From: CAIZWU01 sp942492905
GTDB taxonomy: Bacteria > Verrucomicrobiota > Verrucomicrobiia > Verrucomicrobiales > V1-33
Assembly (NCBI GenBank): GCA_942492905.1
Contig: OW818657.1
Coordinates: forward strand, 2,294,001 to 2,358,000
DNA length: 64,000 bases
Direction: 5' to 3'
Shown: positions 53,712 through 62,731 of the stretch, piece after piece
Position numbering within the stretch: the stretch's first letter is position 1
Layout: every line of letters begins with the position of its first letter
Translations under genes and position numbers: made by a program
The notes under the pieces: generated by a model
What the model was told of the DNA's origin: nothing
Seen by the model: only the letters and a program-made list of their open reading frames with translations
Databases searched by the model: none

Positions 53712-56700
53712 TCAGGGGACGACAACTCCCTTAGCGATCAGGAGCCGGATGAATTGCGGACTCCCAGGAACGATCGGCAGTGTCACCTGCCGGATATCGA
53801 TGGCACCATCACTCGACACCACCGTGGAGGTGGTCGCCGTCCACGACGCCAAAGGAACCAGTGTGTTGGATATCTGGGGGGTAATACCATACCCACTGGT
53901 GCTGGTGTCAACCTGGTAGGTGTAGATCAGATTGTCCCCGACCACCTGCTGGCTGGGGGGCAGCGAAGCCTCGAAGACTCGGGGATCGCCTCCCATGCCG
54001 TATTCCATCAGGTTTGGCACTCCATCATGGTCAGGATCCGCCCGGTCTCCCGAAATGAGGGGATCAAGGAGTTCTTCCGCCGTGAAATACAAGGTTTTGA
54101 ATTCCTCGTAAGTCAGAGTATCCCGGATCGTCAACGGGATTTGCACCCTGGTGGTGCCGAAGATACTGGTGGCTTTGACTTCCACCAGCCACGATCCCTT
54201 TGGAAGCGGCGTGAAGGGTCGCCACACCAGTTGGGCCGGGTTGATAGGATCGTTTCCGAAGAGCCAGAAGTTATCAGGGAGGAATGGGGCAGGTCCGACA
54301 AAGAAAGCCGGATCCTCAGGATAAGGCGCAGTGGTGAGGGTTCCGGTCATCCGGTCAAAGCGCAAATGAACGGGAGACTGCTCGGGAACCGGGGTGGGTT
54401 CGTTCTGATACAGGTTCACATACTGCTGGGCGGTGGTAGGGCCGATGATCAAATCGTTGCTGCCTGACAGGGTGCTGAGGACGCGGATTTGATAGTCGTA
54501 GATCGGTGCCCGGGCCAAGCTCGTGATCGGACTGGCGGTGAGGTCGGTCGATGCCTTGACCTTGGCCTGGAAAGGCTTGCCGGTCTTGCCGATCATCTTC
54601 GTGTTTACGATGAACGGTGGTTCATTGGTGGACGGGGTCTTGGTGCCGTGGAACATGACCTCGATATATTTGACCCGGGCGGCACCCTCGCCAGCGGAGC
54701 TGGGATTCGGCACAGGGCAGAAGACCCGGTCTTCAGGAAGCTTGGCCGCCGCACTGTTGGCACCGGTGGTTCCTTTGTTGGTGTTGTCCCAGACGGTGAG
54801 GGTCCAAGCTCCCCCTACCGTGGACGATCCGGGCACCAAGGATTGGTTCTGTGTGGAAGTTCCCCAATGCCGGACGGTTGTAAAATCATAATATTCCCCG
54901 TCTCTCACATCGTTGTCACTGTCGGTGTGCGCGAGCCCGGTACGGGGGTCGATCAGCTGGCCGACGTCGGCATTGTAGTCATCGCGGTGCGGCACCATCA
55001 GATAGCTCTCCACGTCGTTGTCGGACTGACCCGATTTCGGGGAGGTGAGGATGACTCCAAGGTCGCCGCGGCGGCCGTGGGCGATCCGCAACCGGACCAC
55101 CACCTGTTCGATCCGCAGATCCGGATCGGGAGCATCAATGGTGAAATTTCTGACGTTTTTGGCTCCGTTGGGAACTGTCGCCGTAGCGGCGATATTGTCC
55201 GGAATCAGCTGGTTGGACGCGGACTTCTTGGACAGGCCCTTGATTTCGTTATAGTCGTAGGTGTTTTTGTTGGAAACCAAGCTCCCGAAGCGGGGCCCCA
55301 GATTCACCCAGACCTGGGCCAGACGGACCGCATGGTCGGCGTCGATCACTCCAGCCCCATAATTGTGGCTCATGGGCATCCCCATATGGTTGTACTGCCA
55401 TTCACCCATCATCGGATCAACCACCTTGGCACTGCGCATCATGATTTCCTGCACGTCGCGCCACCCGAGGTTGGGATTGGCTTCCAGCATCAGCGCCACC
55501 ACGCCGGTGGCGAGGGCGCAGGAGGCGGAAGTGCCGGTGAAGTTGTTGTTATAGCCGGCGGTTCCGGTGGTGGTGTTGGGCGTGTTCAGCGTGACGATCT
55601 GCTGGGTATTGCGGTAGCGGGCCCGGGGATCGTCCCATTCATCCGGCGTCAGGGCATAGCCATAGGCATTGGCGCGCTGGGGGGCTGTCTCCGGGCGGAC
55701 CGGAGGAATCTCCAGCGGAAGAAGTTTCCCGTCGGGATCTTGAATGCGGCCGGGCATTTCAACGCCGCCGGAAGGCGCCACCACATGCAGGGAAGCTCCG
55801 GGCGGGGAATAGGCGACCCGCCGGCCCATGTCGGAAACGGCCCCTACGGTGAGGGCGTAGATGGAATTGGAGGTGCCGGTGTAATTGGTGTTCCCGTGGT
55901 CTTCCCCATCATTCCCCGCCGGAAAAATGAAAATGACCCCTCGGCCTGCCCGGCCTTCATCCACCCCAAAGGCCATGGCCTTGCGGGCGTATAAATCCAA
56001 GGGAATCAGGTCCCGGCCATTGTTCGAAAAACCCCACGGATTGCAGGAAATGTCGAATTTCACGGCTCCCCGACGCGCAGCCATGCTAAGCAGGAACGGA
56101 TCGGTGGTGGGAGGTTGAGGCGCTACCCGGGCACCGCCCCAGACCATGGCATCCGAGACGATGGCATCATCCGCAAACAGACCAATCACCCGGTAGGCAG
56201 CCAACTTCGCATCGGGAGCCACCCCGGTAATTCCACCGTGAGCATTGTTCCGGGCCGCAAGGATCAGACCCGCCACCGCGGTGCCGTGATTCTGACCGAT
56301 CGGTGGGGTGGGATCAAACCGCTTCTGGTCCACGGAAGTGGCTGACTGATCGCCATCCAGAAAGTTGCGGTCGTCGTTGACGAGAATGTTGAGGCTTTCA
56401 AGATCACGATGGTTGAGCTGGACGCCATCATCGATAATCCCCACCTTGACGCCAGTTCCATCAATCAGAGAAGGGGTGTCGCCGCCCGTGGTGAGATCCC
56501 AGGCCGGGATGACATTGACGTCCACGGGATTCTCAAAGTAGGTGGGAAAAGGACGTTCTCCATTGGGAGGGGGATCGGTGCGCGGTCCCGAGGGCCGGGG
56601 GAACTCGAAGCTTCCGAAGAAAGCGGGATAAATGTTGTAGTCAGGATCAACAAAAGAAGGGATGTCCTTTTCCTTGTAGTTGGACCAATAGACCACATCA

Positions 56701-57473
56701 ACTTGGTTCTCGACGGCGATGGCTCCCAGAGGCGCCTCGGAAAGTCGGTTCAGATACCACTGGAAGGCCCGCGTTTCTGTAATAGCATAAATCCACAGGA
56801 TCGGATTCCGGATGGTTTTCATCTCGGCAAAATCAGCGTCGATGCGTACGTTGTATCCATAATAGGCCCCGGTGTTCGGGTTGTTCGCGGGCGTGGTATT
56901 GTTGTAGAAAAAGGGATCGGTGGGAATAAACGCCTGGATCCTTTTCTGGCCGAGCAGCAGATTGGCCCGGAGCACGCCCGGCACATTGGCGAGGGCTTCA
57001 GAGGCAGTGATAGCTTCAGCAGCGTCGGCGAATTCCAGAATGAAATCCCCGGGGAGATAGTCCACGACTTTCATTCCTTTCGCCTGGATGGCGAGGCCGA
57101 TGGCGGTGGGGTCAATCCCGTCCTCCAAGGTGACACCGACCCGATTGGTCACAACCCGCCGGTTCCGCTCCGTGGGTGGTTCGCCCTCACGGTAGGCCAC
57201 GAGGTCATATTTCCGATGACCCTCGCCCAGTGCTTTGGCGGCTTGCTGCAATTTCCGCACGTGATCCTTGGCGGTAATGTGCATGCGTTTGTCGACCCCA
57301 GTACCTGATTCCTGCAACTCATCGGTCGCGATACGGTATTTCACCGGTCGACCATGCTCCCTGAATTCATAGCGCCCGTCGGCGCGCAATTCAGGTTTGG
57401 TCAATGGACGTGCCGCCAAGGCATGAACCGGAAAGAGGAGGGGGAGGAACAGCAGGAGGGGGGCCGGCTTCAT
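53712..57473 (-). CDS. Secreted subtilisin-like serine protease with P domain
   Basis: 1253 residues from the ATG at 57473 (MKPAPLLLFLPLLFPVHALA), a signal peptide. A propeptide-like N-terminal stretch precedes the S8 catalytic domain. Triad residues are D in VKVGIIDDGVQLNHRDL, H in GQNHGTAVAGLILAARN and S in FTGTSASCALATGVVALML. A P domain follows, as in proprotein convertases (RIEQVVVRLRIAHGRRGDLG, WTLTVWDN). The last third is beta-rich with a calcium-binding thrombospondin-3-like repeat (DRADPDHDGVPNLMEYGMGG) and an immunoglobulin-like tail. It is probably secreted to digest protein. A terminator follows it. Its AT-rich upstream region holds the VKOR terminator. Confidence 0.93.
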   Translation of the reverse strand: MKPAPLLLFLPLLFPVHALAARPLTKPELRADGRYEFREHGRPVKYRIATDELQESGTGVDKRMHITAKDHVRKLQQAAKALGEGHRKYDLVAYREGEPPTERNRRVVTNRVGVTLEDGIDPTAIGLAIQAKGMKVVDYLPGDFILEFADAAEAITASEALANVPGVLRANLLLGQKRIQAFIPTDPFFYNNTTPANNPNTGAYYGYNVRIDADFAEMKTIRNPILWIYAITETRAFQWYLNRLSEAPLGAIAVENQVDVVYWSNYKEKDIPSFVDPDYNIYPAFFGSFEFPRPSGPRTDPPPNGERPFPTYFENPVDVNVIPAWDLTTGGDTPSLIDGTGVKVGIIDDGVQLNHRDLESLNILVNDDRNFLDGDQSATSVDQKRFDPTPPIGQNHGTAVAGLILAARNNAHGGITGVAPDAKLAAYRVIGLFADDAIVSDAMVWGGARVAPQPPTTDPFLLSMAARRGAVKFDISCNPWGFSNNGRDLIPLDLYARKAMAFGVDEGRAGRGVIFIFPAGNDGEDHGNTNYTGTSNSIYALTVGAVSDMGRRVAYSPPGASLHVVAPSGGVEMPGRIQDPDGKLLPLEIPPVRPETAPQRANAYGYALTPDEWDDPRARYRNTQQIVTLNTPNTTTGTAGYNNNFTGTSASCALATGVVALMLEANPNLGWRDVQEIMMRSAKVVDPMMGEWQYNHMGMPMSHNYGAGVIDADHAVRLAQVWVNLGPRFGSLVSNKNTYDYNEIKGLSKKSASNQLIPDNIAATATVPNGAKNVRNFTIDAPDPDLRIEQVVVRLRIAHGRRGDLGVILTSPKSGQSDNDVESYLMVPHRDDYNADVGQLIDPRTGLAHTDSDNDVRDGEYYDFTTVRHWGTSTQNQSLVPGSSTVGGAWTLTVWDNTNKGTTGANSAAAKLPEDRVFCPVPNPSSAGEGAARVKYIEVMFHGTKTPSTNEPPFIVNTKMIGKTGKPFQAKVKASTDLTASPITSLARAPIYDYQIRVLSTLSGSNDLIIGPTTAQQYVNLYQNEPTPVPEQSPVHLRFDRMTGTLTTAPYPEDPAFFVGPAPFLPDNFWLFGNDPINPAQLVWRPFTPLPKGSWLVEVKATSIFGTTRVQIPLTIRDTLTYEEFKTLYFTAEELLDPLISGDRADPDHDGVPNLMEYGMGGDPRVFEASLPPSQQVVGDNLIYTYQVDTSTSGYGITPQISNTLVPLASWTATTSTVVSSDGAIDIRQVTLPIVPGSPQFIRLLIAKGVVVP

Positions 57474-57546
57474 AATGTCTTTGTAAATACAGAACATGCA
57501 GCGTAATGGAAATAGAAATTTGCAGAGGAAATAAAGAAATTTTATG

Positions 57547-57569
57547 AAAAATCGATGAGGGAATCATCG
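57547..57569 (-). terminator. Candidate terminator of the VKOR gene
   Basis: CGATGA / TCATCG (6 bp) with a 5-base loop, followed on the minus strand by ATTTTT. It lies 17 bases after the VKOR-thioredoxin stop. The stem is short, so support is moderate. Confidence 0.5.
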
Positions 57570-57585
57570 GAGGGAATGCGCTCCG

Positions 57586-58812
57586 TCATCGGGGAACCAT
57601 GCTGACAGGAATGGCGGCTTCGGGGGAGTGGGTGAAGGTCTCTTTGATGATCTCCAAAAAGCGTTCGGTGCTGGAAGTGGAGCCATGCAGGACGATGTCG
57701 TCACGGAGTAGCAGTTTGGGCAATTTGCTGTTCCCGGAGGAAAGTTGGCGCCAAGCTGCGATGTTGGCGGCAATGCGGGAGGCAATCCAAGGGTCGTCCC
57801 CGTTCAGCATGGCGGCAGGGGCGAGGCGGGAAGCTTCGGCCCGGGCTGCGGAGGCATCCATTGGCAGCGATGCTGTCATCAGATAATCATGAAACGCCGG
57901 GAAATGCTGGGGGGCCGCTTTCCAAAGGGCAAGCGAGAGCCGGGCCAGGGTGCAGGCTCCGGGATGGTCCCGGGCATTGGTTGGCAAATAGGGATTGCAG
58001 GTGCGGTCCAGCGGAGTGGGAAGCACAATCAGCGCGTAAGCTTCCGGAGCCTGCCGGAGCAGGGTTTTGAGATCGATATATTGCGCGCGGCAGGAAGGGC
58101 AGGTGTAATCGGAAAAACTGGCCAGCACATGTTTGGCATCGGCCGGCCCCAGCGAGGGCAGGTCCTGCCGGTCAAAGACCATGGTTCCATTTAAAAAGGA
58201 CACCGTCCCGGCGGTGGGCAATTCTGAAGCCGTTGGGGTGGCCGGGGCTTCCCCGGTGACGACGTGGGTATCCGGGACTTTTCCAAAAACCTGGCCCAGG
58301 ACGAGCAGGGCCAAACCTGCCACTCCGGCCTGGGCAGCGGCAGAAAACAAACCAAGCTCTCCCCGCCGGGAAGCCCGCCAGGTGGAGTGGAGCAGAAGGC
58401 CGCCTACCACGAGGGCGGCCAGATGCAGCGCGGCACACCACGGGCACCACACTTTAACCACGGCCGCCATCAGCAGACTGAACCAAACGGCTCCGGCCAC
58501 CAGCAGCATCGCCCCGGCTGCCAGCAATTGGTCTGCAGTGCGCCCCAGCCACCTTCCCGCCGTGGGCAGCGTCAGCAGCAGCACGGCCAACCAGATCGTT
58601 GCCGCCAGCAGGGTCACCGGGATGGAGAACCAATTCGACCACCGGCTGTCGAGCAGGGTGGTGCAGCCTTCCGAGCCCCCGCAGCCGGCCAGGCTGATCC
58701 GCGGACCCAACCACTTTTGCAGTGTCAGCCAGAACGAGGTGGCCATGGCCAAAAAGGCCAGCACACGCACCAGCCAGAGCATAGGCAGTGCCATCGAAAA
58801 GACAGGCGGCAT
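57586..58812 (-). CDS. VKOR-thioredoxin fusion, disulfide-forming system
   Basis: 408 residues. The N-terminal vitamin K epoxide reductase domain has four to five membrane helices, the loop cysteines C44 and C50 (SLAGCGGSEGCTTLLDSRWSN) and the quinone-linked CxxC (VKVWCPWCAALH, about 122-125). After helix five comes a linker and a DsbA/DsbG-like thioredoxin domain, with the active site DYTCPSCRAQY (CPSC) and further cysteines in DRTCNPYL and GACTLARL. The fusion should take electrons from periplasmic thiols to quinone and so form disulfides in exported proteins. Fused VKOR-Trx proteins occur in cyanobacteria and others. A terminator follows it. Confidence 0.92.
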   Translation of the reverse strand: MPPVFSMALPMLWLVRVLAFLAMATSFWLTLQKWLGPRISLAGCGGSEGCTTLLDSRWSNWFSIPVTLLAATIWLAVLLLTLPTAGRWLGRTADQLLAAGAMLLVAGAVWFSLLMAAVVKVWCPWCAALHLAALVVGGLLLHSTWRASRRGELGLFSAAAQAGVAGLALLVLGQVFGKVPDTHVVTGEAPATPTASELPTAGTVSFLNGTMVFDRQDLPSLGPADAKHVLASFSDYTCPSCRAQYIDLKTLLRQAPEAYALIVLPTPLDRTCNPYLPTNARDHPGACTLARLSLALWKAAPQHFPAFHDYLMTASLPMDASAARAEASRLAPAAMLNGDDPWIASRIAANIAAWRQLSSGNSKLPKLLLRDDIVLHGSTSSTERFLEIIKETFTHSPEAAIPVSMVPR

Positions 58813-58925
58813 GGAGGTTGGTTGAGAATAGCGCCGTTTCCGTCGGCGCTGAAATCGGCTGGGCCCATGCTGAGCCCTCGCGCTGGCGACGTCAATGGCA
58901 AGCGATTCCCCTCCGTGCTGGATGC

Positions 58926-58959
58926 AAAAACCGGCCCGGGACAGATCCTGGGCCGGTTT
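58926..58959 (-). terminator. Intrinsic terminator of the DUF5069 gene
   Basis: A 13-bp stem, AAACCGGCCCGGG / CCTGGGCCGGTTT with one G-T pair, encloses the 6-base loop ACAGAT. On the minus strand it ends in a T5 run. It lies 27 bases after the gene's stop. Confidence 0.85.
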
Positions 58960-58985
58960 AGAGGGAAACCTTGATCCTTGCCGGC

Positions 58986-59423
58986 TCAGGCCAGCACGTC
59001 GCGGTGGAAGGCCTTCCAGTCGTCCAGATTGTTCAGATTCACCGCGTCCTTGATCGCACCGGTGTCTTCAATGTTGCTTTCCGCGAGGATCGCTTTGCGG
59101 GTGGCATCGTCATGGATGTAGCCGGCAATAGCTGCATTCAACTTGCGCACCGCTTCGGCATCCAGAGCACCGCCCTTTTGGCTGAGCACCCAGGCTTCGC
59201 ATTCCGGATACGTCGGCTTTTTATCCTTGATGAAGTTGAGAAAGGCTTCCCGGTCGAGCCCGAGGCCTTCGAGCACCATGTTATCATAACCCTTGCCGCA
59301 GCCAGGGTAGTCGTCATGCAAACGGCCCACCGCCGCCAGGGAAGCTTTTTGCCAAAGACGGGGCAGGTGGAGCACACCGAGAGGACCGGCGATGCCGGAA
59401 CTGATCATAGGGATGAGTTTCAT
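58986..59423 (-). CDS. DUF5069 domain-containing protein
   Basis: 145 residues from the ATG at 59423 (MKLIPMISSGIAGPLGVLHL); upstream codons in the frame do not fit. DUF5069 motifs are GVLHLPRLWQKASLAAVGRL, GCGKGYDNMVLEGLGL and the long helical C-terminus (NLDDWKAFHRDVLA). The family occurs in Verrucomicrobiota, Planctomycetes and others, and no function has been assigned. No signal peptide. It is divergent from rex, with 178 bases between the start codons; that region may hold a Rex-controlled promoter, but I see no canonical Rex operator there. Confidence 0.88.
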   Translation of the reverse strand: MKLIPMISSGIAGPLGVLHLPRLWQKASLAAVGRLHDDYPGCGKGYDNMVLEGLGLDREAFLNFIKDKKPTYPECEAWVLSQKGGALDAEAVRKLNAAIAGYIHDDATRKAILAESNIEDTGAIKDAVNLNNLDDWKAFHRDVLA

Positions 59424-59601
59424 GTTAAGAAGGGAGGTTGGGTTGGGTCTCAGACCAGTCCCGGGGGGCTGGAGGACCGCGGAATCTGTCGCAGTCCGCG
59501 CCGGGCGCAAGTTATCGCGTCGGAAGATTTTGCGGCAGAACCCCGATTGGGCGGAGTGCCTGCTCCACGTGCTTTTACTTGCGTCTCTCCGGGTTGGGGG
59601 C

Positions 59602-60246
59602 ATGAGTCCGCCCGTTCCTGCCATGTCCGACCGAGTCGATATCCCCCGCAAAACCGTCTACCGGCTGTCCATTTACCAGCGATGCCTCCAGCGTCTGCGG
59701 GAAAATGGCATCGAGACGGTATCCTCCGACGCCCTCTCCCGGGCCGCTGGCGTCAAGTCCCCGCAACTCCGCAAGGACCTCGCGTATTTCGGGAATTTCG
59801 GCACGCGTGGCCTCGGCTACAATGTGGAGATGCTCTCCGGCCGGATCAATCAAGTGCTCGGCACCACCCGGCTCCAACCTGTGATTCTGATCGGGGTGGG
59901 GAATCTCGGCGCCGCTCTCCTCCATTACGGGGGATTCAACAAGGAGGGTTTCGAGATCACCGCTGCCTTCGATCAGGATCCTCAACGCGCCCGCAGTGTG
60001 CAGACCACGGTGCCTATTTATCCAATGACCGACATGGATGCCTTCATTGCTGCCCAGAATGTGAAAATGGCCATCCTCGCGGTCCCCGCCGTCGGAGCCC
60101 AGCAAGTGGTCAATCAACTCACCGCCGCCGGCATCCAGGCCATTCTCAATTTTGCCCCCGTGGTCCTCGAGGTCCCGGAAGCCGTGGTCGTCAACAACGT
60201 GGACCTCGCGGTGGAGTTGGAAAATCTGAGCTACTTCATCCGTTAA
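59602..60246 (+). CDS. rex: Redox-sensing transcriptional repressor Rex
   Basis: 214 residues from the ATG at 59602, preceded by a GGGGG run; the ATG at 59623 (MSDRVDIPRK) is an alternative. The winged-helix DNA-binding domain is DIPRKTVYRLSIYQRCLQRL to VKSPQLRKDLAYFGNFGTRG, and the NAD(H)-binding Rossmann domain has LIGVGNLGAALLHYGGF and AILAVPAVGAQQVVNQL. Rex binds DNA when NADH is low and lets go when it rises, so it controls respiratory and fermentative genes. The C-terminal helix (VELENLSYFIR) exchanges between subunits of the dimer. It is divergent from the DUF5069 gene. A palindrome and then an alcohol dehydrogenase gene follow. Confidence 0.95.
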   Translation: MSPPVPAMSDRVDIPRKTVYRLSIYQRCLQRLRENGIETVSSDALSRAAGVKSPQLRKDLAYFGNFGTRGLGYNVEMLSGRINQVLGTTRLQPVILIGVGNLGAALLHYGGFNKEGFEITAAFDQDPQRARSVQTTVPIYPMTDMDAFIAAQNVKMAILAVPAVGAQQVVNQLTAAGIQAILNFAPVVLEVPEAVVVNNVDLAVELENLSYFIR

Positions 60247-60292
60247 CGTCCAATTCTCAACGTGCGTCCCGGGGCTTGCCCGCGCATGGAAT

Positions 60293-60319
60293 TAGGTCCC
60301 ATAAGTCTTATAGGACCTA
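60293..60319. repeat. 13-bp inverted repeat, TAGGTCC-CATAAG / CTTATAGGACCTA
   Basis: Two 13-base arms, with one mismatch, are separated by a single T between rex and the alcohol dehydrogenase gene. It could be an operator, a weak hairpin after rex or a member of an intergenic repeat family. No T tract follows directly. Confidence 0.65.
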
Positions 60320-60368
60320 TGTTTCTCCCCTTAATTGAAGATCTTCCACCCGCCGCCCGCCCATTCCC

Positions 60369-61403
60369 ATGAAAGCCCTCACTCTCACCGCCTACAAGGA
60401 ATTCACCTTCGGCGAAGCTCCCGCCCCCATCCTGGGCCCAGACGAAGTCCTCATCAAAGTCGCCGCCTGCGGCATCTGCGGCAGCGATGTCCACGGCATG
60501 GACGGCAGCACCGGCCGCCGCCTCCCGCCCATCATCATGGGCCACGAAGCCGCCGGCACCATCCATTCCGCCGGACCCGATGCCGGCGCTTGGACGCCCG
60601 GCCAGCGGGTCACCTTTGACAGCACTCTTTATTGCGGGAAATGCCACTACTGCGCCGATGGGCTGGTCAACCTCTGCGAAGACCGCCGCGTCCTCGGCGT
60701 CTCCTGCCCCGACTACCGCCAGCACGGGGCCTTTGCGGAATACGTCGCCGTTCCCGCCCGCGTCGTCATCCCCATCCCTGACAACGTCACCTTCCAGCAG
60801 GCCTGTTTCGTCGAGCCCACCGCCGTCGCCCTCCACGCCGTCAACCGCGCCCAGGCCGGCCCCGGCCAGACCGGACTCGTCATCGGAGCCGGCATCATCG
60901 GCCTCCTCACCATCCAGGCCCTCAAAGCCGCCGGTTGCACCAAAGTTTACGCCTCCGACCTCAGCGAAGCCCGCCTCGCCCTCGCCAAAGAACTCGGCGC
61001 CGACGAAGTCTTCCCCGCCAAAACCACCGCCAGCCTCAAGGACGAAATGCTGAAGCGCACCAACGGTCAGGGTGTCGATATCGCCATGGAAGCGGTCGGC
61101 ATTACCGCCACCGTCACTGCCGCCATCGAAAGCGTCAGGAAAGGCGGCCACGTCGGCCTCATCGGCAATCTCGCCCAGAAAATCGAGTTTCCCCTGCAAC
61201 TCGTCGTCACCCGCGAAATCACCCTCTTCGGCTCCTGCGCCTCCGCCGGCGAATACCCCCAGGCCCTCCAGGAAATCGCCGCCGGCCGCATCCGCGTCGA
61301 ACCCCTCACCAGCGCCATCCGCCCCCTCGCCGAAGGCGCCGACTGGTTCCAACGCCTCTACGATGCCAAGGAAGACCTCATCAAAGTCATCCTCCAACCG
61401 TGA
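60369..61403 (+). CDS. Zinc-dependent alcohol dehydrogenase (MDR, sugar-alcohol type)
   Basis: 344 residues of the medium-chain dehydrogenase family. The catalytic zinc site is C37 in AACGICGSDVHG, then GHEAAG, and the glutamate in CFVEPTAVALHAV. The structural zinc site has four cysteines in CGKCHYCADGLVNLC. The nucleotide-binding motif is VIGAGIIGLLTIQAL; ASDLSEARLALAKELGADEV follows it. The sequence resembles galactitol-1-phosphate, sorbitol or threonine dehydrogenases; the exact substrate is not clear. The gene follows rex by 122 bases and precedes two SDR dehydrogenases, suggesting sugar or sugar-alcohol breakdown. Confidence 0.9.
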   Translation: MKALTLTAYKEFTFGEAPAPILGPDEVLIKVAACGICGSDVHGMDGSTGRRLPPIIMGHEAAGTIHSAGPDAGAWTPGQRVTFDSTLYCGKCHYCADGLVNLCEDRRVLGVSCPDYRQHGAFAEYVAVPARVVIPIPDNVTFQQACFVEPTAVALHAVNRAQAGPGQTGLVIGAGIIGLLTIQALKAAGCTKVYASDLSEARLALAKELGADEVFPAKTTASLKDEMLKRTNGQGVDIAMEAVGITATVTAAIESVRKGGHVGLIGNLAQKIEFPLQLVVTREITLFGSCASAGEYPQALQEIAAGRIRVEPLTSAIRPLAEGADWFQRLYDAKEDLIKVILQP

Positions 61404-61434
61404 CCGCCGACGGGCTGCTGACGGGCCGGAAGTC

Positions 61435-61842
61435 ATGGATTTAACGAATAAAAATGATTTATGTATGGATTGGAAAGATGTTCCTCAGGACAAATTTGCT
61501 GCCTGGCAGGACGTCTTCAGTGCTTCCCGGCATGGGGTCGATTTGACGGAAGCTTGTCCCGTCTGCGGAGCGTTGAGCCTGCATCACTACTATGGCCGGC
61601 CTCACTCGACTGATGATTCACATAAATACCCTGGTTTTGTGGGAAGAGGAGGACTTTGGGAATGGTGTAGTGGATGCCGCTGCTTTTGTCACTATTCCGC
61701 GTTGGTTCCCGATTGGTGGAGTTGCTCATTGGTTATGGACGAGGATTTACTAACTCCTGAGCCAGAGGTGCTTGAGGAGGCACTGGTCTTGAGAAATGCT
61801 TCCGATCCTACAAACAACAAAACATCCGTGCCCATCCGTTAA
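61435..61842 (+). CDS. Small zinc-ribbon protein of unknown function
   Basis: 135 residues from the ATG at 61435. Two cysteine pairs (CPVCGALSLHHYYGRP, C41 and C44; then RGGLWEWCSGCRCFCHYS, C78 and C81 with C83 and C85) suggest a zinc ribbon, followed by SALVPDWW. This pattern (GGxWEWCSxC, VPxWW) recurs in small proteins of scattered bacterial genomes, some of them encoded beside polymorphic toxins. No toxin gene lies near. The coding stretch is markedly more AT-rich than the genes on both sides, and it interrupts a run of sugar dehydrogenases, so it is a likely insertion. An immunity or regulatory role is only a possibility. Confidence 0.7.
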   Translation: MDLTNKNDLCMDWKDVPQDKFAAWQDVFSASRHGVDLTEACPVCGALSLHHYYGRPHSTDDSHKYPGFVGRGGLWEWCSGCRCFCHYSALVPDWWSCSLVMDEDLLTPEPEVLEEALVLRNASDPTNNKTSVPIR

Positions 61843-61921
61843 ATCCGTCCCATCCGTGGCCCGCTCCAGCTTTTCGGCTCTTCCTGTCCTTCGCGCCCTT
61901 CTGTTCAAATTTCCATCACCT

Positions 61922-62722
61922 ATGCCCAACCCCACCTTCGACCTCACCGGAAAAACCGCCTTCCTCACCGGAGCCAGCCGCGGCCTTGGCAAAGGCTTTG
62001 CGCTGACCCTCGCTCGTGCCGGTTGTGACCTCGCCATCACCGCGCGTTCCGTGGAGGATCTCGCGGAAACCGTTGCCGCCATCGAAGCTCTCGGCTTGGG
62101 CAACAAGGTGCTCCCGCACGCCCTCGACGTCCGCGATTACGACAGCATCCGCACCGCCACGTCGCAGGCTGCCGCGCATTTCGGGAAGATCGACATCCTT
62201 GTCAATAACGCTGGCTGCAACCGCCGCAAGCCCGCCCTCAATGTCACCTGGGACGATTGGAACACTGTCCTCGACACCAACCTGCGCGGCACGTTTTTTG
62301 TCGCCCAGGCCATCGCTCCTCACATGATTTCCGCGGGCCGGGGCCGCATCATCAACATCGGCTCCGTCACCTGCGTCGCGGGTTACGCCGGGCTTGCGCC
62401 TTACGGAGCCAGCCGCGGCGGTGTGAAACAACTCACCATGTCCCTCGCCTCCGACTGGGGCCCGCACGGCATCACCGTCAACTGCCTTGCCCCCGGCTGG
62501 TTCAAAACCGCCCAAAACGCCGTCCTCTACGATAACGAAGAATGGGTTGAATACCTCTGCGAACGCATCCCCCTCGGCCGCCCCGGCCAGCCCGGCGACC
62601 TCGATGGCACCCTCCTCTTCCTCGCCTCCGACGCCTCCGCCTACGTCACCGGTCAAACCATCCTCGTTGACGGCGGCATCTCCGTCGGCCAAGTCACCGC
62701 CTTGCCTGCGCCCAAACCATAA
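61922..62722 (+). CDS. SDR family oxidoreductase (gluconate/sugar-acid type)
   Basis: 266 residues from the ATG at 61922. The NAD(P)-binding motif is TGASRGLGKGF, the NAG motif is ILVNNAGCN, and the active-site serine is in NIGSVTCVAG. The catalytic motif reads YGASRGG, with arginine where classical SDR enzymes have lysine (YxxxK). The C-terminal signature DASAYVTGQTILVDGG is intact. It resembles gluconate 5-dehydrogenase and 2-deoxy-D-gluconate 3-dehydrogenase types. It is followed after 9 bases by a second SDR gene, so the two form an operon for sugar-acid oxidation. Substrate not proved. Confidence 0.9.
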   Translation: MPNPTFDLTGKTAFLTGASRGLGKGFALTLARAGCDLAITARSVEDLAETVAAIEALGLGNKVLPHALDVRDYDSIRTATSQAAAHFGKIDILVNNAGCNRRKPALNVTWDDWNTVLDTNLRGTFFVAQAIAPHMISAGRGRIINIGSVTCVAGYAGLAPYGASRGGVKQLTMSLASDWGPHGITVNCLAPGWFKTAQNAVLYDNEEWVEYLCERIPLGRPGQPGDLDGTLLFLASDASAYVTGQTILVDGGISVGQVTALPAPKP

Positions 62723-62731
62723 CTTTCTCCA

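Noticed and set aside
59450..59510. Degenerate copy of the right-end REP element
   Set aside because: Only short fragments (CAGACCAGTC, TGTCGCAG) match and they do not form the inverted arms, so chance similarity is likely.
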